A stretch of DNA of 64,000 nt from Bimastos eiseni. Taxonomy: Eukaryota; Annelida; Clitellata; Crassiclitellata; Lumbricidae. The stretch spans positions 1,554,033 through 1,618,032 of the forward strand of contig OY365814.1 of NCBI GenBank assembly GCA_959347315.1, given 5' to 3'. Numbering within the stretch: position 1 is the stretch's first letter; every line of letters starts with the position of its first letter. Positions 11,506-23,526 of this stretch are shown in pieces. The position numbers and the translations under genes were made by a program. A model generated the notes under the pieces. That model saw nothing but the letters and a program-made list of their open reading frames with translations. It did no database searches and was not told the origin of the DNA.

Positions 11506-11740
11506 TTGAAATCCATTGACTGCGGGCATATTATGCTGAGTCGAGCTTTCTCAGTGGTTGGTCCATCCACCTGGAGTGAGCTGCCGGTTGCCCTCCGCCT
11601 TCCCGCTTACAATGATCTACTTACCTTTTGTAAGCTGCTAAAGTCATTTCTTTTTGGCCGTGGCCGGGCTGGGGTCACCTCTGAGTAGTTTCTCTTGAAG
11701 AGGCCCTATATTAATGATCGAAATGAATGAGTGAATGAAT
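11506..11740 (+). pseudogene. LINE (CR1/L2-like) 3' end in copy 1 intron 2
   Basis: Encodes RAFSVVGPSTWSELPVALRL followed by K.LKSFLFGR, the hallmark C-terminus of CR1/L2-type reverse transcriptases. It is followed by 'gaggccctatattaatgatcg' and an (AATG)n tail. 5'-truncated and dead. Confidence 0.7.
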
Positions 11741-13160
11741 ATTATGAACGCAGTGAATAGATCCCAAGTGACAGCATCAAATCACCACCATCATTGTGAT
11801 GTCATATTTTTGCTGGTTTGGACAATATGCCACGTTGAGCCAACTGTTGTATGTCCACGGCAACGTTCTGTACCACCAACAAAAACTCTGGCAGTTGACC
11901 ATTAAACGTATAACATAATAGTCAAGGAACGCCACCAATTCGTAGAGGTTCAGCCATTCATCACGCGTTACCTTGTCGTCGAATCTCGTTTGTTGTATTA
12001 TGATGCAATGAAATCGTGTCTTGCACAAGGGCGCAAGGAAAACTGCCCTGATTCAAATACCACAGGCTTCGATTGTGGCTGGTGATTTTCTGTCTAACCA
12101 CTCGCCAATATACAAGGTCCAACTCACATGAACGCAACGATCATCTTTTCTTTGAAAGGGTTCCACTCTGAGCGTTGATTTCAGACTTTCCCTCCAGCTA
12201 TTTATGTCGGCCGATTCGTCTCGTCACCACCTGTTCAACATCTGAAGAACAATGCCATCAATAATTTTCGGAGTCAAGAGAAGCTAGCAGGTCTATCTAT
12301 CCAGAATTGTGTCACACCGAGATGCTTCAGTTACTTTAATGGGTGTTCGAATGATACGGGCCTAATCTTCAACACGCTGATGTTCTGATGTCGGTGACTG
12401 TCTTACATTTGTTGAAGTCATCATATGACCTGATGCCGAATTTGTTTGTACTGCTTTCCTCCTGCTGTAGCGAACTGGATGTAGGAGTTGCAATCTACTC
12501 CTCTCTGGCATTCCACAGTCACGGCAAGTTTTTCTAGATTCAGCACTCAAGGAAAACCCTAAATTCATTCCACCAAACTTATACCTCTGTAAAGCCGAGT
12601 CCCAGGGTATTCCTGTAGGTGAAAGCGTCCTATGGATGCTAGCCGGTCTGGCCCAGGGCTTAAAGACAACGATCGATACTGTGCTATGTCCCGACCAACG
12701 ACTCGAAATTACGTTCAACGAACTTTATTTTATAAAAAAACAGAAATTGAATGAAACACTGTGGTTCGATTAGTAAAACAGATTAACCGAATCTTGTAAT
12801 GATACATCTTTTTTTCGTTTTCACTTTCTTACAGGTCCTTATGTAGGCTACATGTAGATTCAGCCGGTTCCCGCACAAGCGCATCTGAGAGTCATATTAT
12901 GAAAGTACATGTGAAAATTGATTCAAGGGAACCTTGTAACCAATCAGAAGTCTCCATTTTATTAATGATATGAGAGTTGAATATTCACTACGGCTACGCG
13001 CTTCGATTAAATTGACAACCAAATATCTAGTCCATAATTTATATTATATCGAACCTAAATTGTCTGAATTGGCAGATTGCATTAAGCATTACCTAGGCCA
13101 AAGGTTCGATAGCCCGAAGATTGCATGATGTCCGTTCGATAGGTGATAAGATTGCGACTT
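11740..13160. other. Copy 1 intron 2 remainder, no gene recognised
   Basis: An uninterrupted minus-strand frame at 12362-12718 has no recognisable motif. Nothing else here looks coding. Confidence 0.4.
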
Positions 13161-13220
13161 TAATGGTAGCTGGATTGAGAAAAGAATTACGTTTGGCTAG
13201 AAGCTGGATTGCACAATTCT
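13160..13220. repeat. Dispersed ~40-bp minisatellite units
   Basis: Two units of the form (a)gctggattg.gaaaagaatta. The same family recurs at 15278, 20480, 21395, 26120, 43612, 53360 and 54465. Confidence 0.5.
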
Positions 13221-13495
13221 AATAGTAGGACCTAGTTGATTACTTGAGAGTTAAACTGAAGCTACATGTACAGCCACTTCTTTCTCCTCTCCTCAAGGCA
13301 GGATTATCCTTTATCTCGGCATGTGACACGATTTAGGGACACTTGAGGTAGTTTTATTTCACCAGTTCCACTTAAGTTTATTATCAGTTTCGGTCAGGAT
13401 ACATTTCAGTTTCTTATCAGTTTCTTATCAGTATCTATCCCTGATGTACCCTTAATGAATCGCTTGTATATCGTCTGGTTCTCTCATTTCTTTAG

Positions 13496-13545
13496 AACAA
13501 GTATCAGCAACGCTTTGCTCATAAAGTCCACATTCAGATTGCCAA
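13496..13545 (+). CDS. ATPase copy 1 exon 3
   Basis: 50 nt ending in phase 2 (GCC AA|gtaagt). Encodes NKYQQRFAHKVHIQIA. It is 12 nt shorter than copy 2 exon 3: copy 1 has a donor where copy 2 continues with AAGAAAACGATCTC, so the phase is unchanged. Confidence 0.65.
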
Positions 13546-13734
13546 GTAAGTGAAACCACGTGTTCCGATTTCCATCTAACTTACTGGGACCATATACATA
13601 ATATGATAGAGGCTCGCCTGATCAACTCAGAGCCAGAGCAGTACCTAATGATCTTAAACAATGTTGCTACACCCAACTTCATTTTCTGAAGGGTGCGGAA
13701 TTTTGCTCTCAGTTCCTTCATTTCTTAATTTTAG

Positions 13735-13852
13735 CAACAGGCATGCTGGTGACGTCAACGGTGTAATCAATGACGCTTATAACGCCCCAAATGACGTTAT
13801 GAATATCGACATCGGGTCCAACGCCTCTGAACCCGAAGGAGCTTCCATTCAG
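13735..13852 (+). CDS. ATPase copy 1 exon 4
   Basis: 118 nt, acceptor aattttag, donor CAG|gtctga. Acidic, polar cytosolic loop (NNRHAGDVNGVINDAYN ... SEPEGASIQ). It is 12 nt longer than copy 2's version, in frame. Confidence 0.65.
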
Positions 13853-14207
13853 GTCTGAAAAAACTATTTAAGCTCTTCTTAAGCTATTCAGAAGAGTACG
13901 TTCTGATAGGCAACGTAATTATAACAATGCAACTAATGGGTTAGAGATAGAGGAGTTAAGCTGTGTTGTGAGTAGGAGAAACTAAACGACATGAGCTTTG
14001 AATAGGTCGTAAATCGATGATTTACAGTAATATAATGACTTTCAATGAAATGGAAAGTAAACCACTTAAATAGACAAATATTAGCAAATGGCTGCCAACA
14101 GTTACATTCGATTCCTGTTATAACCTGCTATCATCCGTTCATACTGTATTTGTTTTCATACTGCGGTTTGTAAGTGTGAAATTAATACAAAAATTATTCT
14201 TATTAGG

Positions 14208-14263
<56 letters not shown>

Positions 14264-14310
14264 ATTATTAATATTATTATTTTTATTATTATTATATTAT
14301 TATTCTAATA
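14208..14310. repeat. (TTA)n microsatellite
   Basis: Near-perfect ttattatta run in copy 1 intron 4. The poly-Leu reading frame here is an artefact. Confidence 0.9.
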
Positions 14311-14398
14311 AAGTAAACCTTTCGTTCGTTTGCTCTCATTTGACTTTGAGACGGATGAAAATGATAATCCTATTTCTTGTTGTTGTTTATTTATTCAG

Positions 14399-14466
14399 AG
14401 ATTCTTTCGACATCAGAAGATCAAGAACATATTCAACGTTCAGACGAAACAATTCGACAAGATCAG
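14399..14466 (+). CDS. ATPase copy 1 exon 5
   Basis: 68 nt, acceptor ttattcag, donor AG|gtcatc. Encodes [20 protein letters not shown], the conserved P5B 'R.F.H.K.KYIW' segment. Confidence 0.75.
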
Positions 14467-14840
14467 GTCATCAACATTCATCATTCACTTATTTTCTTAC
14501 GATAATCGTTTATGTGGATTTACACATCGACTGGACCAGTGAAAACGCAGACAATTATAAAATAGACTTCCGACCATGATGTGCATGAAGATCATTCAAC
14601 GTGACATCCTTCGGTCTTCCTGTCAAGTCGTTCATATGATATTATATCGGTGTAGGCCTACAATACAGCTGATTATAATAGGTATAAAGCATCAATCTAT
14701 TTATCTACAAACTCAAATATTGATTTATCTGATAAAGTAATGGGTGAAAAATTCTTTGAACTATTTGATTATTGATTTATCAGCAGTGGAAGAATTAGTC
14801 TGTTCTTAATCGTAAGTTCTCTTTTCTTCTTTTGTATTAG

Positions 14841-14912
14841 TTCTTTTCCCTCGATTCGCTGTTCGTATTTTCACAACACAAGAGGTCTCACATCGACAGA
14901 GCAGCAACACAG
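14841..14912 (+). CDS. ATPase copy 1 exon 6
   Basis: 72 nt, acceptor tgtattag, donor AG|gtgatc. Encodes [20 protein letters not shown], including the conserved 'GLT..EQ' before M1. Confidence 0.75.
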
Positions 14913-15108
14913 GTGATCATTTCCGATCAGTTCTACCAATATCATTATTAATACTAGACCTGTAGTTTAATCTACATTTGACTTATCAACATTTTAGACA
15001 AAGTGAACAGAATTAATCGGAAACAATAATTAACACATTTGAGCTAGAAAGTTAATAACTAACAGAAGAATTCAGTTTGAATGAAAGGAATGTTTTGTCT
15101 GTTCGTAG

Positions 15109-15178
15109 GAGATTTACGTTTGGAGAGAACGTCGTCCGTGTTCATGTCACGCCCGTCATTGTCTTATTATTCACACAA
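15109..15178 (+). CDS. ATPase copy 1 exon 7
   Basis: 70 nt, acceptor ttcgtag, donor CAA|gtgaga. Encodes [20 protein letters not shown], leading into M1. It lacks the donor-linked minisatellite seen in copy 2. Confidence 0.75.
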
Positions 15179-15277
15179 GTGAGAGCTGTTGTTAAGACTA
15201 CTACGTATTTCTACAAAGGTTAGATAGGATGTACATACGGCAAGTGAGATCTACAGACTTTTCGTCTACGACACTTG

Positions 15278-15475
15278 GTCTGGAAGCTGGATTGATTTGA
15301 AAATTCTGCTGAAATAATTGTGTTTAGTTAGATGCTGGATCGATGAAAAGACTTATGCTAAATAGTAAGCTATTTAGACATGATACCTTTCATCAATTCC
15401 GCTTCTACTAACGCGCGATTATTTCATCAATCCCTCCTCTAGCTAAGCGTGACTCCTACCATCAATTCAGCTTTG
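15278..15475. repeat. Dispersed ~40-bp minisatellite array in copy 1 intron 7
   Basis: Degenerate units of 'agaagctggattgatgaaaa' type in both orientations (also 'atttcatcaatccctcctct'). Confidence 0.5.
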
Positions 15476-15724
15476 TTCTAGGTTTTTACTTCTTGATAAA
15501 ATATAAAATAACAAAGATAACGGCAAATGTCTGTAGACGGAGTGTTATGGATCCGGTGTGACATCTGCTATTCTGAAAGAGTTAAGGTACCTTGTGTAGG
15601 CTTCTTATTAGCTGATTCCAATGGTTTGGCTGCATCTAGACGAAATGGCAAATCCTAATACAATTGAACAGTGTATTATGTAATAAACTCAACAATGACC
15701 CTTCTAATTTTTTTCGTTACTTAG

Positions 15725-15862
15725 GGTTTGAATCCATTTTACGTCTTCCAGTTATTTAGCATACTTCTATGGACGGTGGCAATTCCCTATTACTACTACG
15801 CTGGTTGCATTGGATTCCTCACCATTGTCTCCCTCGCAGCTGAGATCATCCAACAGCGAATA
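15725..15862 (+). CDS. ATPase copy 1 exon 8 (last recognisable)
   Basis: 138 nt, phase 0-0, acceptor gttacttag. Encodes [30 protein letters not shown] and IIQQR (M1-M2). The following donor gtgtca is weaker than copy 2's. No exon 9 homologue follows. Confidence 0.8.
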
Positions 15863-15889
15863 GTGTCATTTTACTCATTATCGACAAAT

Positions 15890-15955
15890 CGATCAATGAA
15901 TGAATGAATCAATCAATCAATAAATCAGTCATTCAAACAGTCGGTCAGTCACCAT
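15890..15955. repeat. (AATC/AGTC)n microsatellite shared by both ATPase copies
   Basis: aatgaatcaatcaatcaata run just after exon 8, at the same intron position as 59058-59235 in copy 2. The duplication therefore extends at least this far. Confidence 0.7.
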
Positions 15956-15959
15956 CGCC

Positions 15960-18900
15960 ATAACAATTTAAATAGCATAACTGAATACAACAAAGAGTGT
16001 TTGCTGGGCAATAGGATGTTGATTAAGTATAGATTTGAGGTGGGATACAGCCTACTACAATGCGTGGGTGAAGTCGGATGGAAATTTTAAGTGTGTGATA
16101 AGTGGAGTAGTGAGAAGATGGGGGGAGTGAATGCTTCGATTAGATTCATGTGTACAGAAAGGAACGTCATCCTCTCACATCATTAATTATATTCGTGTTT
16201 CATGAACTATCTGGACGTCATAGGCGTAAAGTCTTTGTCTTTGTGCCCAGGGGAGCCGACATGAATTCCGGGCCCTTAACCAGAGAGATTTTGGGTCCCT
16301 AGGCTGAAAAATGCCGGGCCCCTTAGTAGGAAAACTCCGTGTCCCTAAGATGAGGAATTCTGGGCGGCTGAGCAGAGCAGTCACACGGGCCTTTTCGACG
16401 GAAGTTGACATGTTCCATAGCAAATGATAAAAATTTCTTTGAAAATATCCAACAAAATTCATTTAACTTCTTTTTAATACTTCGAATGGAAATCATCCAA
16501 AACAAATTGCAAGTATCAACTAAAACACACAATGCTAAAACTCTATAAGATCTAAAACGAACACACGACACTAAAAGTGCAAGGCAGCAACTATCTACAA
16601 ATTTCGCGCGCAAGCTGACATCAACACACGTGCAATACAGCCGAATACAGCAGCAGCGGCCTAGCACCTGCAAATCGATCGTCGCTGCGCTCACAGCCTG
16701 CACGATATTTCTTTTTCTAATGCTACGAGCATTCGTACGTGCATAGCAAAGTCTGGCTCATTATTGTATTGGACAGCATATATAAAAACTCTTGCACTTT
16801 TCGCCAAATGCACTTCCCGAAATGGAAATGGAAACCATGAATCTGGGCATTATACACCGTCGTAAAAGCATTGATTGCTGCTCTATCGACGACCGAGAAA
16901 TTTAAGGTCGTGGTTAGATGCAAACATAAGGAAATCCACCTCGTGGCACAGGAACAGATGACCACTCACCGTCTGTCGGAGTTCCGGTGCAAGGATGCAG
17001 ATATGCAGGTGCCCTATATATTATTATGTTGGCAGCCTTTGCTTTGCCGGCCTATCAACTTTACATTTAGCAAATGCGGTGAAATGTCTTGCGGCGAATT
17101 GTCCACGGCATACTGTCCGCGACAAAATGTCCTGCGGCGTATGGCACCGGCAGATTCCTAGAATGGGACGTTGCAGCCATTCACACATGTCTGCTCATCT
17201 GACGTCGATAGTCACGGATAGAGCAGCGGATCAGGCCAATTGGGTTTGATACGCAAGCGCACCAAACACTCATCACTCCCCGCTGCGCACGAATTCATTC
17301 TGGTGGCCATGAAATCACTTTGCCACATCTTATAAACATGGCTCGAGTTAGTGCAGGAGTTGGGCCGTCGCACGACGGAAACACAGGGCTTATCACCGTG
17401 AGCCTATTCGTCTCTTCAAAAGTCTGTCGATTTGCACAAGTTTTTACGCCGTGACGTGAAAAGGATCTTTTGAGCAGCACAAGAAGCTTTAACACAGTTT
17501 TTGCTTAAGTTCCATGGAGCCTGAGTGACCATTGTATACGTCGGGAAAAATAATAATAATAATAATAGCAGATAAATAATTATTTGCATTAATTATGGTC
17601 GATTCTGTTATAAAATACTATGGCCATTGCACAAATTACATGAAGGTTATTATCACAACTAAAATATTTTATCCAAAACATTCAAAGAAACAATTGCAGT
17701 TCTGGTGCGTAATTAGCAAACACAATAATTTATCTACACATTTGATTACTTGATTACTTTTATCTTGATTACTGTTGCGTCATTTTGACAAATATATTCA
17801 TCCATGTGCAAAATTTGCTGAGTAACGTCCGGCATGTTGGAGTATGCTAGTGCTGGGTTTATGCACAGGACTTTTTCGTTGACTTTCCAAGGAATTTGTA
17901 CGCTTAAGATACATTTCGTTCATAAATTGCCTAGGCCATGGGACTGCATGATGCTCGTTCCTTGATGCACACGGTAGAGTCTCAGTCATGTGGACTGCTA
18001 TTCCCTGTAGCCGAGCGTCTACGTCTCGGTGGAGAGTGGTTGACGAGGCCATTAGAGTGATCTCGACCGAAAATTACGAGTGGCTATCTAATCTACCGAC
18101 CAACACACGACGAATGCTTTTCCCATATCCTCCTTGTGTTTGCACGAATATCCGGACGTGCGTCATCTTTCAACAGTGAGAATCTACTTGTCGATATCAT
18201 CCCGTGCCTGCAATTGTTGTTGACAGTCGTCGCTCTACCCTTTCGATGCCAGCTGGCTCAGAGACCATGGACACCCATATCAACTGTCAGCTATCGACCA
18301 ACATCCGTTAGTTGTTTTCATCATTGCTTGTGCTTGGGCCCACCACTGCATGGTGACTCTTTTCAGCTTACTGTGCATGGCTTTGGCCCTAAATGCGCTC
18401 TATGCTACCTTTTAAGACTATGAAATATTTATTAAGATATTTGAATTTTTTCAACTTAGTCTTAAATGGGACATATTTAGAGAGCAAGCATCGTGAGATG
18501 CTGTAACCTTTTACTATATAAAGAAGAAAGTATATATGTAACCAACTATGTATGCTCCGTAAAAACGTTTAATACACTACACCGATTGCCTCCAAATTTT
18601 GTGCGAGCACTTCCTACCAACCAAGAACAAACATAGAAAGGGTTTCGATCCCAAATGTTACTCTACTCATTTTCCCTCAAATTTTGCGCAATTAAGACGA
18701 GTGGATCCAATGTTTTGGTGGAAGATACATACATACAGTTACTTGCATACATACTTTTCCTCTGCATATCATAACTTGCTAAATTACACAGCTTTGCCCG
18801 GGTTGAACCACATAATTATATTGTTTATTCTATGCTGCTAAAAAGTATTCTTGCAAAAGTTGAGGGCAATCGGTCGAATTGATAAAAAGTGTTCATGGGC

Positions 18901-20450
18901 TGTTACTGCTACTTACTGACTATGGTGGATCGTCTGTATTCTAAGTATCAACGAAGATCGTGTCTAAATAATTGTAGTACAAGAAATAATAATTATCCAT
19001 GCGAGTTTGTCTTAATTGCTCAAGTTGATAAAAGGTTTTTTTGTTACTTTTAGGCCTACTCACAGCCTACGGCGGAACGAAGATCCTGTTCAAACAAATA
19101 ATAATTATCCATGCGCGTTTGTCTGAACCTAAATTAACGACCAATCCGATAGCTCCCAATCTAGATCTGATGACGTACTGGCGACCTAGTTTAGTTTTAT
19201 TCGAACGCCTAAGCCATAATATTGCCTGAGGAATGTCGGCATTGCTATAATTAGAATGAAGGCGCCTGGGAAAGCGGGCATTGCGTCTGGGAAACTGGTG
19301 ATTTTGGCGAGTTTTCGAGTTTTAAATAACATTTTGTCTGAAAATAGTTGCCAGTCACTTTACTACAGGATCGACAAGGAAGGGCCAGACTCTGTACCAG
19401 CAGGATGCAACTGGCAGCATTAAAGGCTTTGAGTGAAAACCTTGGAGTTTGCAAGAGATGATGTTTGGTTTTATGAGGAGCGCTCTATGTGCACATCTTT
19501 TTGAGGGTCGCCTTTTTCTGGGGTAAACCTTTTTCAATATTTTGTTGTTTAGTAACTTTGCTTCATTACATCCATGTTTTCAAAATGTACTTCATCAGAC
19601 AAAATTATATCTGCTTCTAAAGTACATGAAATGACTAGAAAATTGGCATTCATCCTGATTTTGCATAAAAGAAGAAGCACAAAGCAAAACGTGTGACATT
19701 AGAAGAAGCAGAAGAAGAATCACAATTACTAAAGCCAAGGCTATAACGGATTTTCAAAGGCAAAGCAAAGCGTTTTCGACAGTATTTTGACCCAGCTGCG
19801 TTTTGAGTCGATGTAAAAATGTGGTTTCAGATTTCAATTTCCTAAGTGGAGAATCAGTTTAGAATTTATCCGTATATCCATTAAACCTTATGTGCAGCCA
19901 ATTTGACAAGCAAATATAGAAACGATTTGGATGCCATTGAATTAACATATTGTAACGGTTTAGGGGTACGCTAGGGGTCTGCCTGCTGTAGTGTCTGCCT
20001 GTTGTGTACACCTGTCTACTGTGTTCTTTCTACTGTGGTATCTACCTGCTGTATATGCTACCCCCATATCGGACGGGGCTGCAAGTCGTCATTCTGGTCT
20101 AAAATACAAAGGCGCGAAGGGTATACATGTTTTAAAAATTGGTGTGATTACATGGTATTTTACATTTTTTTAAATTTATTAGTTGACTCATATCAGACGG
20201 CGCGAAGACTCCAGTTGTGATTCTAGATGCAATTTTGCTTAATCAAATTGACGTAAGGAAAAAGCTATGACTTGTGTATTATACCGCTATATAGCTCCAA
20301 GTCTCCAAGTCTTTTTTGCTCTCAGTGTACGGTAATCATCAATAAAGGGCGCACAAAGCGGCGCGCCTCATAAGGGTGACCGGCCAATAAGAGTGACACT
20401 CAAAAGGGCTAGGCCTACACTCAAAACAGCGACCGGCTTTAATGGAAGTG
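15960..20450. other. Spacer after ATPase copy 1, no gene recognised
   Basis: No reading frame here has recognisable motifs or splice-linked continuation. The piece at about 16680-16735 is the inverse of 2355-2405 (atatcgtgcaggctgtgagcg) and is a transposon fragment. A local duplication around 'aataataattatccatgcg' occurs at 18980-19010 and 19098-19125. Confidence 0.5.
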
Positions 20451-20479
20451 GGAATGATGAATAGGTTTTTGCTAGCCTT

Positions 20480-20860
20480 AAGCATGATTCTTTTCATCAA
20501 TCCAGCTTCCACCTAAGCATGATTTATTGCATCAATCCAGCTTCTGATAAAACAATTTTCTCATCGATCGCGTTTTTTGCTTAAGCATGAACATCTTTAT
20601 CAATCCGGTTTATACTATAGCATGATTTTTTTAAATCAATCCAGCTTCACCTTAAGCATGATTCTTTTCATAGATCCAGCTTCTAATTAAACTTGGGTAT
20701 CTCATCGATATCGCTTCTGCTTAAGCATAATTCGTTTCATCAATCCCATTTATACCGAAACAGGATTCTTTTCGTTAATCCAGCTTGATTTTTCATCAGT
20801 CGAGCTTCTAGTTAAATAATAACCTTTTTATCAACCCGCCTTCTACTTATTCGCCCTTAT
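20480..20860. repeat. Dispersed ~40-bp minisatellite, longest array
   Basis: About eight degenerate units of 'ttaagcatgattcttttcat' + 'caatccagcttctac'. Between 21395 and 22110 the same family runs in the opposite sense. Confidence 0.65.
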
Positions 20861-21054
20861 GAGGGTACACCAAGTTTACGACAATACGAGATTCAGTGTA
20901 GTCGCTTCCATAATTTAAATATATTTCATCGGTGAGGTCCTACGGCTTTACCGATCGCTAGTAGTTTACATGAACTCTAAGAGATAGATAAAGTTAGCAA
21001 CCATGCCTGGAGAGCGTTTCGGCGCCACATTCATGCACTTCAGGCCTAAGATTA

Positions 21055-21142
21055 TGGCATGGTGGCCCATTGCTTAGAGCGGTCGGCACGTAACACTCAG
21101 TGTGCGCTGAGTGAGCGGGTTTGACCCTCGGTCGGGGTGCCT
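21055..21142 (+). mobile_element. tRNA-derived SINE head
   Basis: GGCATGGTGGCCCATTGCTT then GAGCGG (A-box-like) and GCGGGTTTGACCC (B-box-like). This is the 5' tRNA-like half of the SINE seen complete at 52041-52290. Confidence 0.6.
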
Positions 21143-21394
21143 CGTTAATATTCATATGCTTCAGTCGCAAATGAACATGAATATTCATATACTTCAGCCT
21201 ATGGGCTTAAAGTACCTGGTCACGTGCCGTCAGATATATCTTGCTCAATAATCGTTGATAATGTAAACATTAAATGTAAATAGTGACATTGGCCTACGTT
21301 AGATTTTGTAAGACAAAATTGTAAGACAAGAGATTCTAAGCTAGCATGCATAAGAACTTGGGTAATTTATCATTTTAGCGTGTCAAAATCCGAC

Positions 21395-22110
21395 CACTCC
21401 TATAACTTAGCAGAAGCCGGATTTTTTGATGCAAAGAATCATGCCGAAGTAGGAGCAGAGTAGGGTTCAGTGTAACAAGCGAGGCCAAACCACCTCATCC
21501 TGGGTTACCTTTTTTATTTTTTAACCTACAGGTTTGTGCACGCCAGGTCGAAACTATTGGAAAGTTCCTGGTGTTTTTTCCTTGATATTTGGTTGATGTT
21601 GGTTTGTGCACGAATTATGTCGGATTTCCAATATTGCGCAATATTGTGGTGAAAGATTTAACCTAAAGTCTAGGTTTGTGCATGAATTGCTGCGGATTTC
21701 CAATACTGTTGAGACCTAAAGGTTAGTTTTTGACCTAGATTATTGGTTTGTGCATATTTTTAGACATTTTTTTAACCTAAGGTAGGTTAAAAACTGAAAA
21801 AGGTAACCTAGGATAAGGTGGTTTGGCCTCGGTTGCTACACTCTACCCTACTGAGCTGGATGTGATGAAAAGAATCATAACAAATAGAAGCTGTATGTGT
21901 TAAATAAACTACTGCTTAGGTAGTAGCTGGGTGTGATTAAAACGATTCTGTCTAGATGCATGGGAGCTGGTTGTTATGCATCATAGACCTATATTTATTG
22001 AAGCTGGATGTGAGGAAAACACTTCTGTTAAAGTCGAAATTGGATGTGATTAAAAGAATTTTGTTTGTGATTAAAAAAATCGTGTTCAAATGGAAGCTTG
22101 ATGTTACGCG
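21395..22110. repeat. Dispersed ~40-bp minisatellite interrupted by a MITE
   Basis: 'agaagctggatgtgatgaaa' type units flank the inverted-repeat element at 21457-21857, which inserted between units. Confidence 0.55.
21457..21857. mobile_element. MITE with ~85-bp terminal inverted repeats
   Basis: Left end: gtagggttcagtgtaacaag, then gaggccaaaccacctcatcc and tgggttacctttttt. Right end is its reverse complement with few mismatches (aaggtaacctaggataaggt, ggtttggcctcgg, gctacactctaccctact). The interior repeats 'ggtttgtgca' motifs and has no coding sequence. A GAGC flank on both sides is a possible 4-bp target duplication. Confidence 0.65.
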
Positions 22111-22253
22111 GTCCACAATGGTACTGAATGTTAGGCCAACCTAAAGAATATGAATAAATATTCTGAAGGGGCGATTCATGCATATTGGACTATTTTAACG
22201 CATCAGGTTCATGAATAATAATGATATCCTTGTACTAGTGTGGGAATCGTAAA

Positions 22254-22366
22254 GACGCGGCCTGGGCGTCACTGTGTAGGGACCTTGAGCAAGTCCTTCG
22301 CACACAATTGCTCTGCATTACAACTGCAGTTGCGCCGTCGACGCGTGTGTATGCACTTCTGAACTA
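22254..22366 (+). mobile_element. SINE fragment (body)
   Basis: 'gcgtcactgtgtagggacct' through 'gtgtgtatgcacttctga' matches the middle of the SINE at 52041-52290 in inverse. The tRNA-like head is missing. Confidence 0.6.
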
Positions 22367-22689
22367 GACTTTAAAAAGAGCGATATCAAATAACAGTTGT
22401 ACTGTATTACTATATTGTATATGCTTTGGCAGATCTGTAGAGTGTAGACTTGACTCATGGTGAGAGAATTCGGCAACACGGCTTAAATTAAAATGAGCAA
22501 TTAAATATAATATTTTTTTCAAATTGGTATAAATTTGTAGGTGTACGTTTGGTTTCATATTTTCTCACATCTTACTGCTTATGCAACGGGGGTGGTGCGC
22601 TCTTACATAGATGACTTCCAAATTACCTGAGGACTGCTATGGCGTCTATAAACACTATGCGCCATTCTATCACTTTGATAGTAGACCTA

Positions 22690-22905
22690 CTTCCGTATAT
22701 CGTACAATTTTATGTTAGTTTTAAGTCGAGATAAGCTAAAAAGCATTGTGCCTGGATTAGACAAGAGCAACAATAATCTTGAAGAATGCAACTTATGCAA
22801 CAATATTTTAAATTTTTTCCCGAGAATGCCTCCCCTAGGATATGTGCCGCCTGAGGCGGTTAGCCCCTCTCGCCCCCTGTCGCAACGCCGCTGCGTTTGT
22901 TTGAT
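22690..22905. repeat. Isolated end of the hAT-like repeat
   Basis: The stretch with 'gcctcccctaggatatgtgc' and 'gaggcggttagcccc' resembles 27480-27660 and the inverses at 1380-1560 and 42570-42760. Confidence 0.45.
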
Positions 22906-23454
22906 GTCGTTTGATCGAATTTTGTGCATAATAGAAAAAGTTAGTCAATCTAAGTTAATGATGTAACCAGACTTAAAAATGTTTTTTAGATGAGATATTG
23001 CGAGTACCTGTTTCAACCAAACAGCAGTTTTCAGTATAGCGGCTATAGCCTACTTCAATCTTGTTATTTGAAGATAAGCATTTATTCATTCCCGTTTGAC
23101 GGTAAGTCGTCTCTTTTCTGCCTTAGTGTACCGGAATGGCGTCCTCTACGCTGGCGATACACAATTGTTCATTTCTTTCTTCCCACACTCATTCATTGAC
23201 GCAATAAATCACATTTAACGCAGATTCAGATCATCGCTCTGGTTAGTGGGGTCTATGACCCATTGACCCCTTATTAGGTTTCCCTGTGACCAGAATATTC
23301 ATTTATGTTAACTTGTTGTTTGTCAGTTTCTCATGTTTTTGGGTTACAAAATAAAATTGAATTGAAAATTGAATTGAATCTTAGTGAATGATGTAACAAG
23401 ATAAACCTAAATGTTTTGAAAACGAGAAATCACGAATCTTATAATATTGAATTC

Positions 23455-23526
23455 GTGTTTTTTGAAGATCTGCTAAGGCGGCGGTTTGGACAAGAGAAAC
23501 TTAATGATACTACTTATAATACAATG
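23455..23526 (+). CDS. Leader exon, immune-module copy B
   Basis: Ends ACAATG|gtaaga in phase 0, as in copies A and D. Encodes FFEDLLRRRFGQEKLNDTTY then NTM, alignable with the copy A leader (ED-Q.RR..GQ.E..N.TT). The 5' border is uncertain; the frame is open further left. Confidence 0.4.

Larger units (their letters stand above)
9286..15862 (+). pseudogene. ATP13A3-like P5B ATPase, 5' duplicate (copy 1), start codon lost
   Basis: Eight exon equivalents: 9286-9387, 10867-11034, 13496-13545, 13735-13852, 14399-14466, 14841-14912, 15109-15178 and 15725-15862. All junctions keep frame and contain no stops. They encode the cytosolic N-terminus, the first hydrophobic segment (exon 2), and M1-M2 ([22 protein letters not shown], then [14 protein letters not shown]). 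By eye, exon 8 is about 85% and exon 2 about 77% identical in protein to copy 2. The codon aligned with copy 2's ATG is ATA (9286-9288), with an in-frame TAG upstream at 9256-9258. The A domain, phosphorylation site and all later exons are absent before copy 2 begins. The last donor is weak (ATA|gtgtca). It is probably a truncated duplicate; a functional alternative 5' block joined to copy 2's downstream exons cannot be excluded. Confidence 0.75.

Noticed and set aside
12362..12718. Minus-strand frame of 118 codons in ATPase intron 2
   Set aside because: No motif, no counterpart in copy 2 intron 2, and low-complexity Ser/Arg composition.
14208..14579. Poly-leucine reading frame over the (TTA)n run
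   Set aside because: Microsatellite artefact; its end overlaps ATPase copy 1 exon 5 in another frame.
18136..18423. Plus-strand frame with hydrophobic start
   Set aside because: No recognisable domain, no conserved copy and no clear splice context.
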